A DNA stretch of 64,000 nucleotides from Pseudevernia furfuracea (GCA_022315425.1 JAIUPT010000028.1:1488001-1552000); one strand, 5' to 3'. Shown: positions 21,827-32,275, numbered from the stretch's first letter. Notes: a model not told the origin generated them from the sequence alone. Translations and numbers: made by a program.

Positions 21827-22869
21827 TCATTGAATGATGCACCGACATCCTGGACTTCTGTCATTGCCATCTCGATCCCGCCCCCCAGACTTCATCTTGG
21901 CGTCTTCTTCGTCCACGATCTCTTGTGGTTTGATCGTCATGTGGATGATGTGGGGTGTGAGGCCATTCGTGAAACCAGAGTCTTCAACGCTTATCAGTAC
22001 TATGAAAAAATCAAGATCCAGGGAAGTATGTCCTACCAGATAATCGTGACTTGTCATTGAGCATTTTGCCCATGGAGATTAGGCGTATTGACTCTGGGCT
22101 GGATGGCTTGGCCTCCCACTCTGAGACCCAGAGTATCAGCGAACAAGCTTGTAAAGCTTCACATCACCAACTGGGATTTATCCTTACCTTCCCGCCAGTC
22201 TCTCAATATGAGTTCCTTCAGCTTATATAGACTTATATTGATCGGATTGTTGCCCTCGACCGTCACATTACGCTTTCGCAGATATTTTTCGTCAAGCTTG
22301 TATGGGTGCCTTGCTCCAGTACTACTCAAAAGTAAGGTAATGAATAAGACCGGACCTTCTATTTCAGATTCTTTTGGAACAGGAGTTGGCTTATCCGTTG
22401 CAGGACCGATTGCTGGAGCTGTCTTCTCTCTCGTAAGAGGTGGTATTGTTGCATCTGGAGTCGGTAATTTGTTTGCAGGAACACTCTTCAGGGGTTCCCG
22501 GACTTGGGAATCGAAATTCAAAGGCGAGGGTGAGGATTGTGTGCCAGTTTGTTCGTTCTCCTTGGAGTACTCAATTGGATCTGTGGTTGTGGCGGGAGCA
22601 GGTGCAGGCATATTCCCTGACCCTACGCTGGTGACGCCTTGCTGACCGTCATCACCGGTCTCTGCTGATGTTGGAAAGGGCCCGAACAGGGACTTGGCGG
22701 GAACGTCCTCTGCTGTTTGCTGGTCCACCTGGGCTCTTTCTATAGGTTCTGAGGAAGGCAATGTAGAATGAAGACGCTGGGGCTCATGAAGGGATATGTT
22801 AGGAATCTTCGAGGGTCCAGCTGAACCTTCATTAACCGCAGCTTCTGAGAGATCATCCACCGGAGCCAT
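21827..22869 (-). CDS. Prenylated ubiquitin-fold protein (UBL3/MUB-like)
   Basis: Exons on the minus strand: 22188-22869, 22037-22120 and 21827-21981, 306 residues, start at 22869. The introns are 67 and 55 bp; the second uses an AAG acceptor after a CTGAT branch. About 150 disordered Ser/Pro/Thr-rich residues precede a ubiquitin-like fold: PVLFITLLLSSTGARHPYKL, LKELILRDWREEWEAKPSSP, SIRLISMGKMLNDKSRLS and IIHMTIKPQE. The C-terminus ends SPGCRCIIQ, a CaaX-like prenylation box (CIIQ) with an extra upstream Cys that could be palmitoylated. That is the diagnostic combination of UBL3/MUB proteins, membrane-anchored ubiquitin-fold proteins that in plants dock E2 enzymes at the plasma membrane. The long disordered N-terminus appears typical of the fungal form. 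Confidence 0.88.
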
Positions 22870-23668
22870 TGTGAGCACCAGTAGGAGCGGATGGGCGGCA
22901 GTCCGGGCGCGAAATTGGAGAAGACTGTTGATGGATACGCTGCGGAAGATGGGCAGATGGAAAGCGATTGAGATGGAGACAATTGGTTAAATAATGCCGT
23001 GGTAGATGGTGTGAAATGTAGAGTCAAGGTGGCGGATGGGTCTCGGGAAAGCCAAGGTCAGGGCGGTTGACACGGATAATGGTCTGAGCAGTAGCACTCT
23101 ACTGATTACAAACGTCCGAGAGAGTGTAATGTATCAATCAGTTTAAGCGTGTTGAGATGCGATGCTGTAGACACTTGAGATGGGTATTTGGTGTCCTCGT
23201 GCCTTCCACTTGGACACACTCTTGATTCTTGATTTAAGGCTTAGTCTTCTTTGGTCAATCACCCGTGCGGATGGCAAGGTAAGCACGTAAGGTACCTACT
23301 TGTAAGGTATCAGTTACAGGAGTAAGGTACTTTAGAGAGAGTGGTTTTAAAGCTTGGCGTCGCGCGACTTTGTCCATACTCTATAGCATACGAGTAGCTT
23401 CTTGGCAGAGGGCCTCTGCTGCAGGCTTCCATAAGAATCTACATCATTGCTACCTACCAAGAACGTCTTTTCTTTGTGCGACGATATTTACATTTTACAT
23501 ACTCTAGCCTACGGCAATGTGGATGACTTTGAACGACTTTATATAGTGTATAGAAAGCAGTATTTCTGAACACTCTCACTACAACATACTAGCTATACAC
23601 GCTCCCGCTGGATGCAGCCCCGCAGCGCTATGCCTGAGATCCATCCTATGCATCATCACTGTCCCCAA
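22870..23668. other. Intergenic, UBL3-like promoter side
   Basis: About 800 bp upstream of the UBL3-like gene and downstream of the bZIP-type gene. At 23285-23330 three copies of TAAGGTA(C/T) occur within 45 bp. No gene is supported. Confidence 0.45.
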
Positions 23669-25145
23669 TCAATTACCTGTCGTGTTCGCAGTGGTCATGT
23701 GCAAGAAATTATACACAGCATGTGAGACCTGCGCCGGCGGCACGTCTGAATCCCGTGCGAGTTCGCTCAGCAACGACCAAGTCTCTGGCACACACTGCCG
23801 CAGCAGTCGCTTCTCCTGCTGAATGGGCTGGCTGGATTCCTCTTTCAGGAGTAGCTGACGCAGCTGCTCCACCGTGTCTGCATCAGAGCGATTCTGCCCT
23901 GTCACACTGCAGTTGCTGTCAGTATTACTTCCGATGCCGGCGATACTCAGCCTGCGCGGACAGTCAGCTTGTCGCTCTCGGAAAGTGCGCAGCTCGTCCA
24001 GGCAGATGCTTTTGGCTGACCGCACGATTTCCTCCTCGTAGGCCTGCGTCTCTTGCTTGCTCCATTCCTTGGATATCTTCTGCAAGGTTTGTAGGAGCCG
24101 GCGGAGGTCGCGAGAGCGACTGTGGGCTTGCGCCTGTTGAGAGGTTGAGTTTGGTTTGAACTTGGCGGAGTAGTATTTGGCCGCCATCAAGTCGATACTG
24201 TCGAAGCCAGCCTCTTCAACAACATCCAGGATGCGCTCGAAAATTCTCCCCGGATCTGTGGGAGCAGACTTCTGCGTTCCGTTGGAGGCTGTTGAAGAAC
24301 CGTTGGAGTCCTTTTGTGTAATCTCGAGGTTCGCCTTCGGTGTGTCGACTTCCATTGCCTCCGCTTCGACTGATAGCCTGGACTCATTGTCGTTTCTCTC
24401 ATAAGACCGCCGGTGTTGAAAGCCAGAATTTTGCTCTGAATAAACCGGACTTGGGAGATGCGTCGAGCATATTTCGCTATTCTTCTTATTATGGCTGATC
24501 TGATGAGGTAGAAATTCGTGCTGAGAGTTTGGTACACATCGCCAGTCGTCTTCCAGTGTAATCAATTGAGGGAGCTCCAATCCAGGTATCATGATCCCTG
24601 TGCAGTCCATTACTTTATCTGGAATAAAGGTATTCTCCCCTGCCGTCAGATCGTTATTGCTGTCAAGTCCAATACATGTTAGCTTCCATCTTCGATCTTG
24701 AACTCAGATATAGGTCATCCCGGTCTTGTACCTAAACTGATTGTTGTACTCATTCTGGTCTTCCCTGCAAAACCTCGTGGTTTGTGTCTGAGCCAAGCTC
24801 CCCCAGGGCGTCTCCCAAGCGAAACCGGGGTGCGAGAACGACTGGGACCTGTCTGGCGTGCCCTCCTTTTCTCCAGTGGTCCCTGAGACAGAATCGTTCC
24901 TTACGCCTGATGGTCCAAAAACGTAAGCGGCATATTTGAGCACGCTATAGTAGTACGCACTTACGTTCGCGATGTTTGCGTTGGGCTAATCGATTGCGAA
25001 GTTTCTTCTGGTCTTCAGGACTCTGTTGAGTAAGCAATAGCATTTGCTCTTGCTCCTGAAGGGGCGGTGATGCACCGAATGTGCCATTTCTTTTCTCGTT
25101 CGTTTTGCAATTTCTTGGTTGATCCAGGATCCGAGGCATGTTCAT
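23669..25145 (-). CDS. bZIP-type basic-region protein without zipper
   Basis: Exons on the minus strand: 24965-25145, 24732-24906 and 23669-24659, 448 residues. The first ATG of the frame is at 25145. Exon 1 ends in a textbook bZIP basic region, EDQKKLRNRLAQRKHRER (N-x7-R with N, A, R, R in place). After the splice, no leucine heptads follow; instead there is a Ser/Thr/Gly-rich stretch. The C-terminal half contains a well-formed block, GIMIPGLELPQLITLEDDW, and helical segments around RDLRRLLQTLQKISKEWSKQ and VPETWSLLSELARDSDVPP. It is presumably a nuclear transcription factor or regulator whose dimerisation uses the C-terminal helices, or which binds DNA weakly. The splice right after the basic region is the least certain part; both alternatives lack a zipper. 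No specific orthologue was recognised. Confidence 0.72.
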
Positions 25146-26663
25146 GGGCACGGGGTCATTTGTGAGTCACTACCTTGCTCCATGGATATATGGACAGGTA
25201 AAAATGCCATTGTAACCTATGGCCCGGCCAACTTCTTTGACCTAACGTAGTCTCTAACCTACCGAATCACCTTCACTGCCGTGTACCCGGTTATCAACAT
25301 ACTCACCCGAACCACTCAATACATTTACGATGTATTCCCTCATTCAGCTACGAATAAAGAAGGTCAAATATTAATTATAGGGTTCTCATACATGTGCACC
25401 CCTTTACAATACATGCAGATGATTGACCAGGCGAGGAGGACTAGACTTTTTTTTGAGGCTAGAATTTTGAAAATGGGGAATGAAGAAGTCGAACCTGGGC
25501 TTGTGCAGCTAATTGTCCGTATATGTAAACCACCTCAGATGGGAGAGCGTCCGCGATTATCAGAGTAATAGACAGTCGAATAGTATATGCGCGCTGAGAA
25601 AGAGATAGGGGATACCTATCAAGCATCCAATTCATCCACTGATAATCTCCTTCATATAGTATTACTGTATTGTCGTATCACACTTATTGATTTTTTTGGC
25701 TTGGCAAGGAACTAATTCATCCATTAGTCTCCGAACACGTCCACAGGTGTGAGGTACTTTTTTTTGGATGCATGACAAAGTTGTTGTGTTTTGAATTGAA
25801 TCAAGAGAACGGACACCGTTGGTCGACCAAAGTCACGGGAATGCCACTAGGTAACTGATGTTGAAAACAACGCTTTTCACAACTGTTATCTTATCCAGTA
25901 CTACCACAAGCCCAATTTCACTGGCATATCACCGTTGGTACGCACCGTTTTACAGCTCCAAGGCATTTTAGCTATTCGAGCCCGAATCTCCTCCGCCGTG
26001 TCGGTGGTTACGGAATCCGGTGATTTTTGTATCAATTCGACTACCTACTTCAACAATTGAAGATCCTGTTCGATGCCGGTTGAAGTTGCTGCTGGGTTTT
26101 TGGGCAGATTTGCAGAAAAGGAATCCGGCTGCTTGAATGGCTGAGGCTGTGAAAGATTCTCGTCAATGCAGGTCAAATCTGCAAACAACGGAACCGACTG
26201 TGTGCAGAATGTACGGAGTTATGCACCTTCGAATCTCCAAGTGGGGGACACGTAGTCTTCGCGATGGGCTAGCCCCTCGCAATTGTCGCTAGAAGAATCA
26301 TTCTGTATATTGAAATGTAAAAGAACGGTTTGGGTGCTGGAAGGGCTTCTGCCGAGCCATCTACCTAGCCACTGTCAACTGCACGGAGGTCTCCGGTTAA
26401 GCTGTGATTAATGTCAGGCGCTAGATACAGTAGATCGGCCTCGTACAGAGAAATCAGAAATTGTGGCCCCCATTTACTATGTCCTCCAATCCCCGTTTCG
26501 ATCAAATCTCCATCAACATTTGCTCAGTCCCATGCGCAATATCAATGCGGAGCCCTCATGTCCAACGTAGTATCTGTCTTGACCCTCGCTACCATTTACG
26601 GTGACTAGGATGAACTTCTTAAAGATCACATTAGCTAGTCCTCAAACTGGGCATTTTAATCGC
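25146..26663. other. Gene-free start of accessory island
   Basis: About 1.5 kb containing the second tRNA-derived element (25445-25565) and no supported gene. Frames of up to 96 codons occur but carry no motifs and overlap the repeat. Confidence 0.5.
25445..25565 (-). repeat. tRNA-derived SINE-like element, copy B
   Basis: On the minus strand it reads TGATAATCGCGGACGCTCTCC, about 50 nt of spacer, then CAGGTTCGACTTC (a near-perfect B box), then TCAAAATTCTAGCCTC and an A-rich tail. The last block matches copy A at 3881-3897 almost base for base. The A box is weaker than in copy A, and about 48 nt between the B box and the 3' block are missing relative to it. No acceptor-stem pairing was found. 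Confidence 0.45.
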
Positions 26664-26993
26664 CTACCATTGGTCAACCCTATCAGCATCGGTATCGGAG
26701 CGCTTGCGTGTGTCGATGCTGTCGTAAACAGAGGCACTGTCGGCGTCGGAGCGCTTGCGTGTATCGATACTGTCGTAGACAGAAGCGCTATCGGCATCGG
26801 AGCGCTATACCGTTAGAAGTCATCGATACACAGGAAAATGGGGTCCAACTTTATCCGCAGTGTAGTGGTAGATAGAAGCTGAGTCGGCATCAGCTCGTCG
26901 AGCAAGCGGGGCAATAGCTCCCCTAACACATGGCGCCGCAGTTGTCAAGGCTGCAAGGAGCGGGAGGAAGCTGATGAGCGTGGATATATGCAT
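26664..26993 (-). CDS. Dikaritin-like RiPP precursor (Kex2-processed repeats)
   Basis: Exons on the minus strand: 26850-26993 and 26664-26804. The 45-bp intron 26805-26849 has donor GTTGGA, branch CTTCTAAC and acceptor TATAG. Length 94 residues. Residues 1-20 form a clear signal peptide (MHISTLISFLPLLAALTTAA). A dibasic RR at 32-33 precedes repeat 1, which shares DADSAS-hydrophobic-Tyr with two later 17-residue units (DADSASVYDSIDTR-KR). Each repeat ends at a KR Kex2 site, and a short acidic tail ends the protein. The first KR is built across the splice junction. Secreted precursor, Tyr-containing core repeats, Kex2 sites and a nearby UstYa-type oxidase together match ustiloxin/phomopsin-type precursors. 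The product and its activity are unknown; a Kex2-processed secreted peptide without cyclisation is the alternative. Confidence 0.72.
26703..26804 (-). repeat. Two 51-bp coding repeats in RiPP precursor
   Basis: Units 26754-26804 and 26703-26753 each encode the same 17 residues. They differ at seven nucleotide positions, all third codon positions and all synonymous (GAT/GAC three times, AGC/AGT twice, GCT/GCC, GTC/GTT). A partial third unit begins at 26702. Confidence 0.9.
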
Positions 26994-27132
26994 GATTGCG
27001 TTATTAGACTCGTTTGAAACTGAGTGTGGGATTGAAGGATGCTGATTGGAAGTGAAGAATGGTTGGTGCTGGGCTGGACTGAAGTATTCTGATGGTGGTT
27101 GAAATGTTGAAATGGATGTCTTGAGCTTTTCT

Positions 27133-27141
27133 CTATATAAG
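27133..27141 (-). promoter_or_regulatory. TATA box of the RiPP precursor gene
   Basis: CTTATATAG on the minus strand, about 140 bp upstream of the precursor ATG, followed by an A/C-rich leader. A sharp TATA box is in keeping with a strongly expressed, regulated secreted-peptide gene. This is inference from position only. Confidence 0.5.
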
Positions 27142-27484
27142 AAATTCTGTTAGTCTCCACTGATCAAGATATGCCACGTCAGTGGGCCGAGAATGTTCGA
27201 CAGTACCATGATGCGATCTAGTGGATTCTTCTCTTTAGAGCGAATAGCATTTGGCGATCAGCATCAAAGGAGGTGGGCCTCCTTGATGGCAGGTGACTGT
27301 GCATCGGTGAAATAAGATTGTCAAGGCAGGACTCAACCATGCAGATAGCATGACAAGGCATGAAAAAGACGGTAAGTCATCTCTATGGATGAGATGGTAA
27401 TAGCAGTGAGATACTACCTCGACTTGGAGTGTAGAAGTAGAGATCGAAGCATACTAGAAGATGCAATGTCATTTTCTCCTTTTT

Positions 27485-27498
27485 TGTGTGTGTGTGTG
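27485..27498. repeat. (GT)n microsatellite
   Basis: About seven GT units following a T-run, in the spacer between the RiPP precursor and the UstYa-like gene. Confidence 0.85.
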
Positions 27499-27750
27499 AA
27501 AACCACCGGTAAAGCCCGCTCCTAACGCCTTGCCTTACTTATCAGCGTGCGGGTGCGAGACCAACATGGAATAGGCTATGGACGATGGGAAGTAATCAGT
27601 CGCGATAGCACGAGATAGCTTGTTGCCAGGTGAGACACATGTATTTATGCTGTTCCATCGAGTCATGAGTCGCGAAGAGCTGTCGGAAAATCATGCTCGA
27701 CGAGATCAGAGCCTAGCTTAGGCAGCATCACAGTCAGAATTTGATGATCC

Positions 27751-27951
27751 TCAAAAACAATCACCGCTTTTTCTCAGGATAATTTTCGCTCGGGCACTCT
27801 TGGACGCCCAGATAGAGGATACTCCAGGAGGGGTTTCCTCCAGTCTCACGTTCATCTTGTGATGGTAATAAAACATCGTATCACCCTCAAATACCCCAAA
27901 TCTTTTATCTGCAGTGTCAAAGAGAAGGCTTTCAACGACCACTGGTAACAA
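27751..27951 (-). CDS. Unresolved exon-like frame
   Basis: A 60-65 codon frame on the minus strand with natural-looking composition (VESLLFDTADKRFGVFEGD, then MFYYHHKMNVRLEETPPG) ending at a stop. It is preceded by a plausible acceptor (TTGTTACCAG), but it has no ATG of its own, and the exon upstream could not be joined with confidence. It could be the 3' exon of a small gene, a decayed gene, or chance. No family was recognised. Its place between the two RiPP-type genes makes it worth checking in transcript data. Confidence 0.25.
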   Translation of the reverse strand: MLPVVVESLLFDTADKRFGVFEGDTMFYYHHKMNVRLEETPPGVSSIWASKSARAKIILRKSGDCF

Positions 27952-28657
27952 TAAAGTACGTTAGAGAGAAAAAGAGAACCTCAGTGGAAGTTGGACTACG
28001 TATCAAATCTGTTCTTCAGATATCTAGGAGGCAGGAGAGTGGATAGCTTCATGATCACTTGATCATCAACCAACGGTAACGTTGACAATTTTGTCAAGAC
28101 ATAATTGGCTTGACTGCTGAGACGCGTGGTCAGGGAAGAAATAGCAGATGCAGGTCATGGCAATCGACCTTATGTAAGTAATTAATAGCACGAATGCCAC
28201 GAAGTTGAATTTCCCGAGACCTGCGTCTTGGCCTCTTTGTCGTGCGGCCTAGGCGAGCCCTTGGGCATTCTGTAGGTATGCATTGTCATAAGGTAGAGTA
28301 AACGCACAATATGCAATCAGCGCCTTGCATCCAGCATGCAGTGCTATTGAGGGTCACCAATCTCATCTCGTATACGGAATATGGAGACATTCACTGCGCG
28401 GTCATGTAGCAACCCGGTTTGGACTCCTCTGCAGGCCGTTGACAGTGCTGCAAACCGTTGACACAGTGGACGCAGACTGAACAACGCATTCAGGCATGAC
28501 GCCTGACTCGTCATGGCTAGAGGAGCATTTCTTCCTGTGATTTCCCTCATTCGCAACTCTCTCATTTGTCTGAGAGCCGATTAAAAGTGTATCCTCCCCC
28601 GAGTTTCCAATTCTCTCTCTCAGCTTCTTTCAATTTGTACAGAAGAGCAATTTACTC

Positions 28658-29785
28658 ATGGCTGCAATATTCAAATTCTCCAATTCGAACAAGGTTGACG
28701 AGAATTGCCACTACACACCAGCAAGAACGTCATCAGACGATGGTCAAGGGCCACTTTCTTCTGATGACCTTTTGGAAAAAGACACCATACAGCTGATAGG
28801 AAAGCGTCCGATCTTGAGACGATACGCTCCTCTTATCGTGGTTAATTTTTTATTTTGCTTCTTATACCTCGTTAGTTTCTATCTTGTGGCGTCCTCATAT
28901 GCTAGCTCTCGCCGGCTCAATGGTCCCGGGGTGGTGACATGTACGTAAAGGACTTTTCGTGGCGTCAGATTGTATGTTGATCCATATAGCACCGGCACGG
29001 GAAGCAATCCTATATGAAGAGCGCTCCTTCACACTAGGAGATCGAATCCAAGAGAAGGGCATCTACTCCGGGAAACCCAGCGCTGAGCTTGATCTTGCAT
29101 GGCACAATCTTCTCGACAGTGAGCGTCCATACCCCAGAAGTGCACAACCATTCAGCGGCTGCTGCTGACTGCTTCAAACAGATGAGAACATACGCATTTC
29201 ACCAGAAGTGATGGACCATTACAGGCGTAAAGACATCGGCGTGGCAATCCCAGACGGTTCTGGATATGTCGGCACGCTAAACATGTGGCATGAGATTCAC
29301 TGCATCGCAAGTTGCCCGGTGCTCCGTCTCATCCTCGATGTTCTGTCACTAACACTCCTCCAGAAACGTCTCCACCAGTACATGTACCAAGACTACTACT
29401 TCAAGAACAGTACTCCCCGGCAGAAAGAGAAGAACCGTCTGCACAACGGTAAACCCTTCCAGACTGCCTCCCTCATCTTAGCATTGATTAACACGACCTC
29501 CCGTCAGAGCACTGCCTCGATTTTCTCCGGCAATCCGCGATGTGCCACGCCGACATTGGCCTCATCACCTTCCATTGGACTGAGACGAGCCGCTTGCCAG
29601 TCGCAAATGCCACCACCCACGAATGCGTCAATTGGCAGAAATTAGATGACTGGACGCAGAAGAATTCTGTGAACATGTTCAAACTAGGCCTTGTGCATCC
29701 TACGCTTGGCCCGGCATATCCGGATGGCGAGGGCGATAGTATTGGTGTTGCTGATGGGTCGCATCATGATCACGGTGATCATTGA
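28658..29785 (+). CDS. UstYa-family (DUF3328) oxidase
   Basis: Five exons: 28658-28940, 28990-29118, 29182-29306, 29364-29448 and 29508-29785, 299 residues. A single membrane anchor lies at about 65-90 (YAPLIVVNFLFCFLYLVSFYLV) after a short cytosolic N-terminus. The lumenal domain carries the family core PDGSGYVGTLNMWHEIHCI, KRLHQYMYQDYYF and, across the exon 4/5 junction, HNEHCLDFLRQSAMCHADIGL. HEIHC and HNEHC are the two HxxHC motifs that define UstYa proteins, copper-dependent-type oxidases that cyclise or modify dikaritin peptides. The ending after HPTLGPAYPDGEGD is Asp/His-rich and could bind metal. The intron 29307-29363 has a GC donor (GCAAGT). It is divergent from the repeat precursor at 26664-26993, its likely substrate. 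Confidence 0.9.
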
Positions 29786-30601
29786 TCTTGTGAGCGACTG
29801 AGGGTGAGGGGTGTCCAACTGGCTGACGTCTGAAGGCGTTTCGTTTACACCTATCATCGCAACAACGTCTCAATGAATCACCGTGCTTTTGCTCTTGTTG
29901 CGATGTATTAAACAAAGCCAACTCTGCTATCGTAGATCTATTGTGCCACTTATTGTTCTCAGCCATGTAATTCATAGTCGTGATGCCTTTTGACCCCCAA
30001 ATAGTGGTGGTAAGTTCGAACAGCGGCTTTGAGCAATGTCGAGATTTCTCTCTGGAAATTTATGCAGTATATATAGAACGTTTGCAATGTCACCCGTCAA
30101 CAAATCTATCCACATAATGAACATAAAAGCTGTTCAGCCATCAGTCCCACCTCCTGGTCCACGGTACATGCCGGACCTGTGCCATTAGGCCTTCAAAGCA
30201 GGCAAAAGAAATGGCAATATTCTAACTCGACGCCGGAATCGGGAGCGTGCGGTTCGTCGCGGCAACAACGGATCAAAGTTGCCTTCAACCGGCAGGCATT
30301 GGATTCATTCGAGTCCTTTGCACTGTGTTGACTGTGACAAGAGATTCCTAGTCGGCCTTCGGCGCCCTAGAGAATTCTTGCCAGACGCGGCCTTACGGTC
30401 CCGATGTTGGGGCTGGGCCTCTCACTGGGAGTGCACTTCTAGTGTACTAAATCACGGACTATACTGGCAGTAGATAGCAGAAGCGCACGAGTCGGGAACA
30501 GAAAGGAACGAAAAACTAAAGCCATGACTGCATTTAGTGTTTATCATCCATCTAATGTCAAGGGTCTGGATATGCGTGCTGCCATTGACGGGTATTGATG
30601 C
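29786..30601. other. Intergenic, UstYa-like gene to ERG8
   Basis: About 815 bp between convergent genes. No gene, repeat or RNA could be supported; the housekeeping set resumes with ERG8. Confidence 0.45.
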
Positions 30602-32275
30602 TTATTGAAGCCAGCCATCGTACATGGTCGAATTTTCCGTCTTTACACCTCGATCCTCCTGCTTCACTCTTAGTAGCCGGACCTTTCCTATGCTATCTCC
30701 GTGACCCTGGTCAGCGTCCACTCGAAAATCTTCGAGGAATTGGTGCAGGCCATCAATCACAGTACTCTTGTCCTCAACGAGTAGAGCAACAGCGTCGTAC
30801 CCTCCAGCGCCAGGCACTACTCCGCCCACGACTCCAGGCAAACGACAGCAGGCATCTATCAGCTTCGTTTGCACCTCGGGCTCAATTGGCACGCCAGACT
30901 TGGTTGACATTTCACGAATCAAAGATCGAATTGTCAATATCGCTGTGCGTAGGCCCTCGTAGTCTTCAGTCTGCCACGCAGGTTTTGTTGCCAGGCTGTG
31001 AAGTTGAAAGGCAAGGTCCTCGTTTCCTTTCTGTAGAGTTTCCCATAAGAGTACTGACTCCTCGGACTTATTCTTCCTCCATGAGAGAACGCTCTTGACC
31101 ATTCCGACTGTCTCCGAGCCGCAGTCGACATCACACATGACCAGCCTTAAACTCTTTGGTACAGTAGCAGCAAAGTTCTTGTCTATGATTGTGTCCCATT
31201 TTTTCAATGGATCCGTATCTTCGACTATTGACTTTAAGCGAGTGCAAAAGCCTTTGCTTCCAACATCGCCCAACCCTTCTAGGATCAAGGGCGAAAACCT
31301 TTTGTAAATACATGATCCATAGACCGCGGCTGCTACGTCAAACCCCGATCCGATCTTGCCTTGTGCAGCACAATGCGCTGCTTGAGCGAGATTGTGTAGT
31401 CGCCATTTCTCCCGGGTCGAGCTCCCATTAGTGACCTCTAGTGGAGCATAATGCGCAACCACAGCGGTTGTGAAGGCAGTAACAAGTGCTGCTGATGAGC
31501 CAAGTCCAGTTTTGTGCGCGTGGTGGAGGGGTATGTGGAAGTCAAGGAATCGATCTAGTGTAGATGGGATATCGTTGCTAGAAGATCCGGAGTGAGAGTA
31601 ATAGTCTGTATCAGCTAGGATGGTAATTGATGCGGGCCCAATTCTGGCAAAGTCAACAGCCGATACGTAAGTTAGTGCGTAGGCAAGAGCTGTTTCGACG
31701 AATCGATTTCGAGATTGTGAGGAAGTGGTATGACTATTCGGATTCCGCACTATCAGTGTTTTTGATAACGTGCATCAGCCGCTCGCCACGGAAAAAAAGC
31801 AAAAACTTCTGTTATGGGTTTCTGTTCTCATGGGGCAATTGATTGAAGTTTTAGGAGGCCAATCCTTGCGGCGTGACCGAACAGTGTGGTTTCCCTGACA
31901 TTTGGGTCGACAAAAGGGATGGGAAATAGGTATGGGAAATTGAACTTGGCAGAAATCAAAGCATATGGATTGCTTGGACAGTCGAACTACTTTGAGATAC
32001 TTGCTGGCTCACCCTTTTAGTTGGGTCACCTCAATGCCACCATTCTCTTCAGTTTCTCGGTAGCCATACCGCCATTCTGCATCCCTGAACTGGGGAGACT
32101 TGACAATGATCTCGGAAAGGGTGAGGCCAGGAGATGTCTGCAAAGTCTGCACATGGACATGTATGCGAGCGTCAAGTCCAAAGACTAAGCCTGTATAGTC
32201 TCTGTCCAAGACGAGATAGCCGCCAGCCAGGAGTACCTTGCCAGGAGCTGAAAAGGCAACGCTTGGACGCTCCAT
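30602..32275 (-). CDS. ERG8: Phosphomevalonate kinase
   Basis: Exons on the minus strand: 32013-32275 and 30602-31733, 464 residues. The N-terminus carries the GHMP-kinase start SAPGKVLLAGGYLVLDRDYTG. The splice leads into RFVETALAYALTYVSA, and the ATP loop follows as HKTGLGSSAALVTAFTTA. The C-terminal GHMP motif is PGVVGGVVPGAGGYDAVALL. The enzyme phosphorylates mevalonate-5-phosphate to the diphosphate in the ergosterol/isoprenoid pathway. The intron 31734-32012 is 279 bp, far longer than its neighbours; its acceptor (GAATAG) was chosen because it alone keeps phase and family sequence. The junction around QLKG-HTTSSQ is the weakest part of the model. Confidence 0.92.

Larger units (their letters stand above)
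26994..28657. other. Intergenic between RiPP precursor and UstYa-like gene
   Basis: About 1.66 kb separating the divergent precursor and oxidase genes. It includes a TATA box for the precursor (27133-27141), a GT dinucleotide run (about 27485-27498) and an unresolved exon-like frame (27751-27951, minus). No complete third gene could be assembled. Confidence 0.5.

Noticed and set aside
25281..25568. A 95-codon plus-strand frame
   Set aside because: It runs through the tRNA-derived element on the opposite strand and shows no motif.
26664..26993. Alpha-pheromone precursor
   Set aside because: The KR-bounded repeats and acidic spacers are reminiscent, but no Trp-Cys pheromone decapeptide is present and a UstYa-type oxidase is close by.
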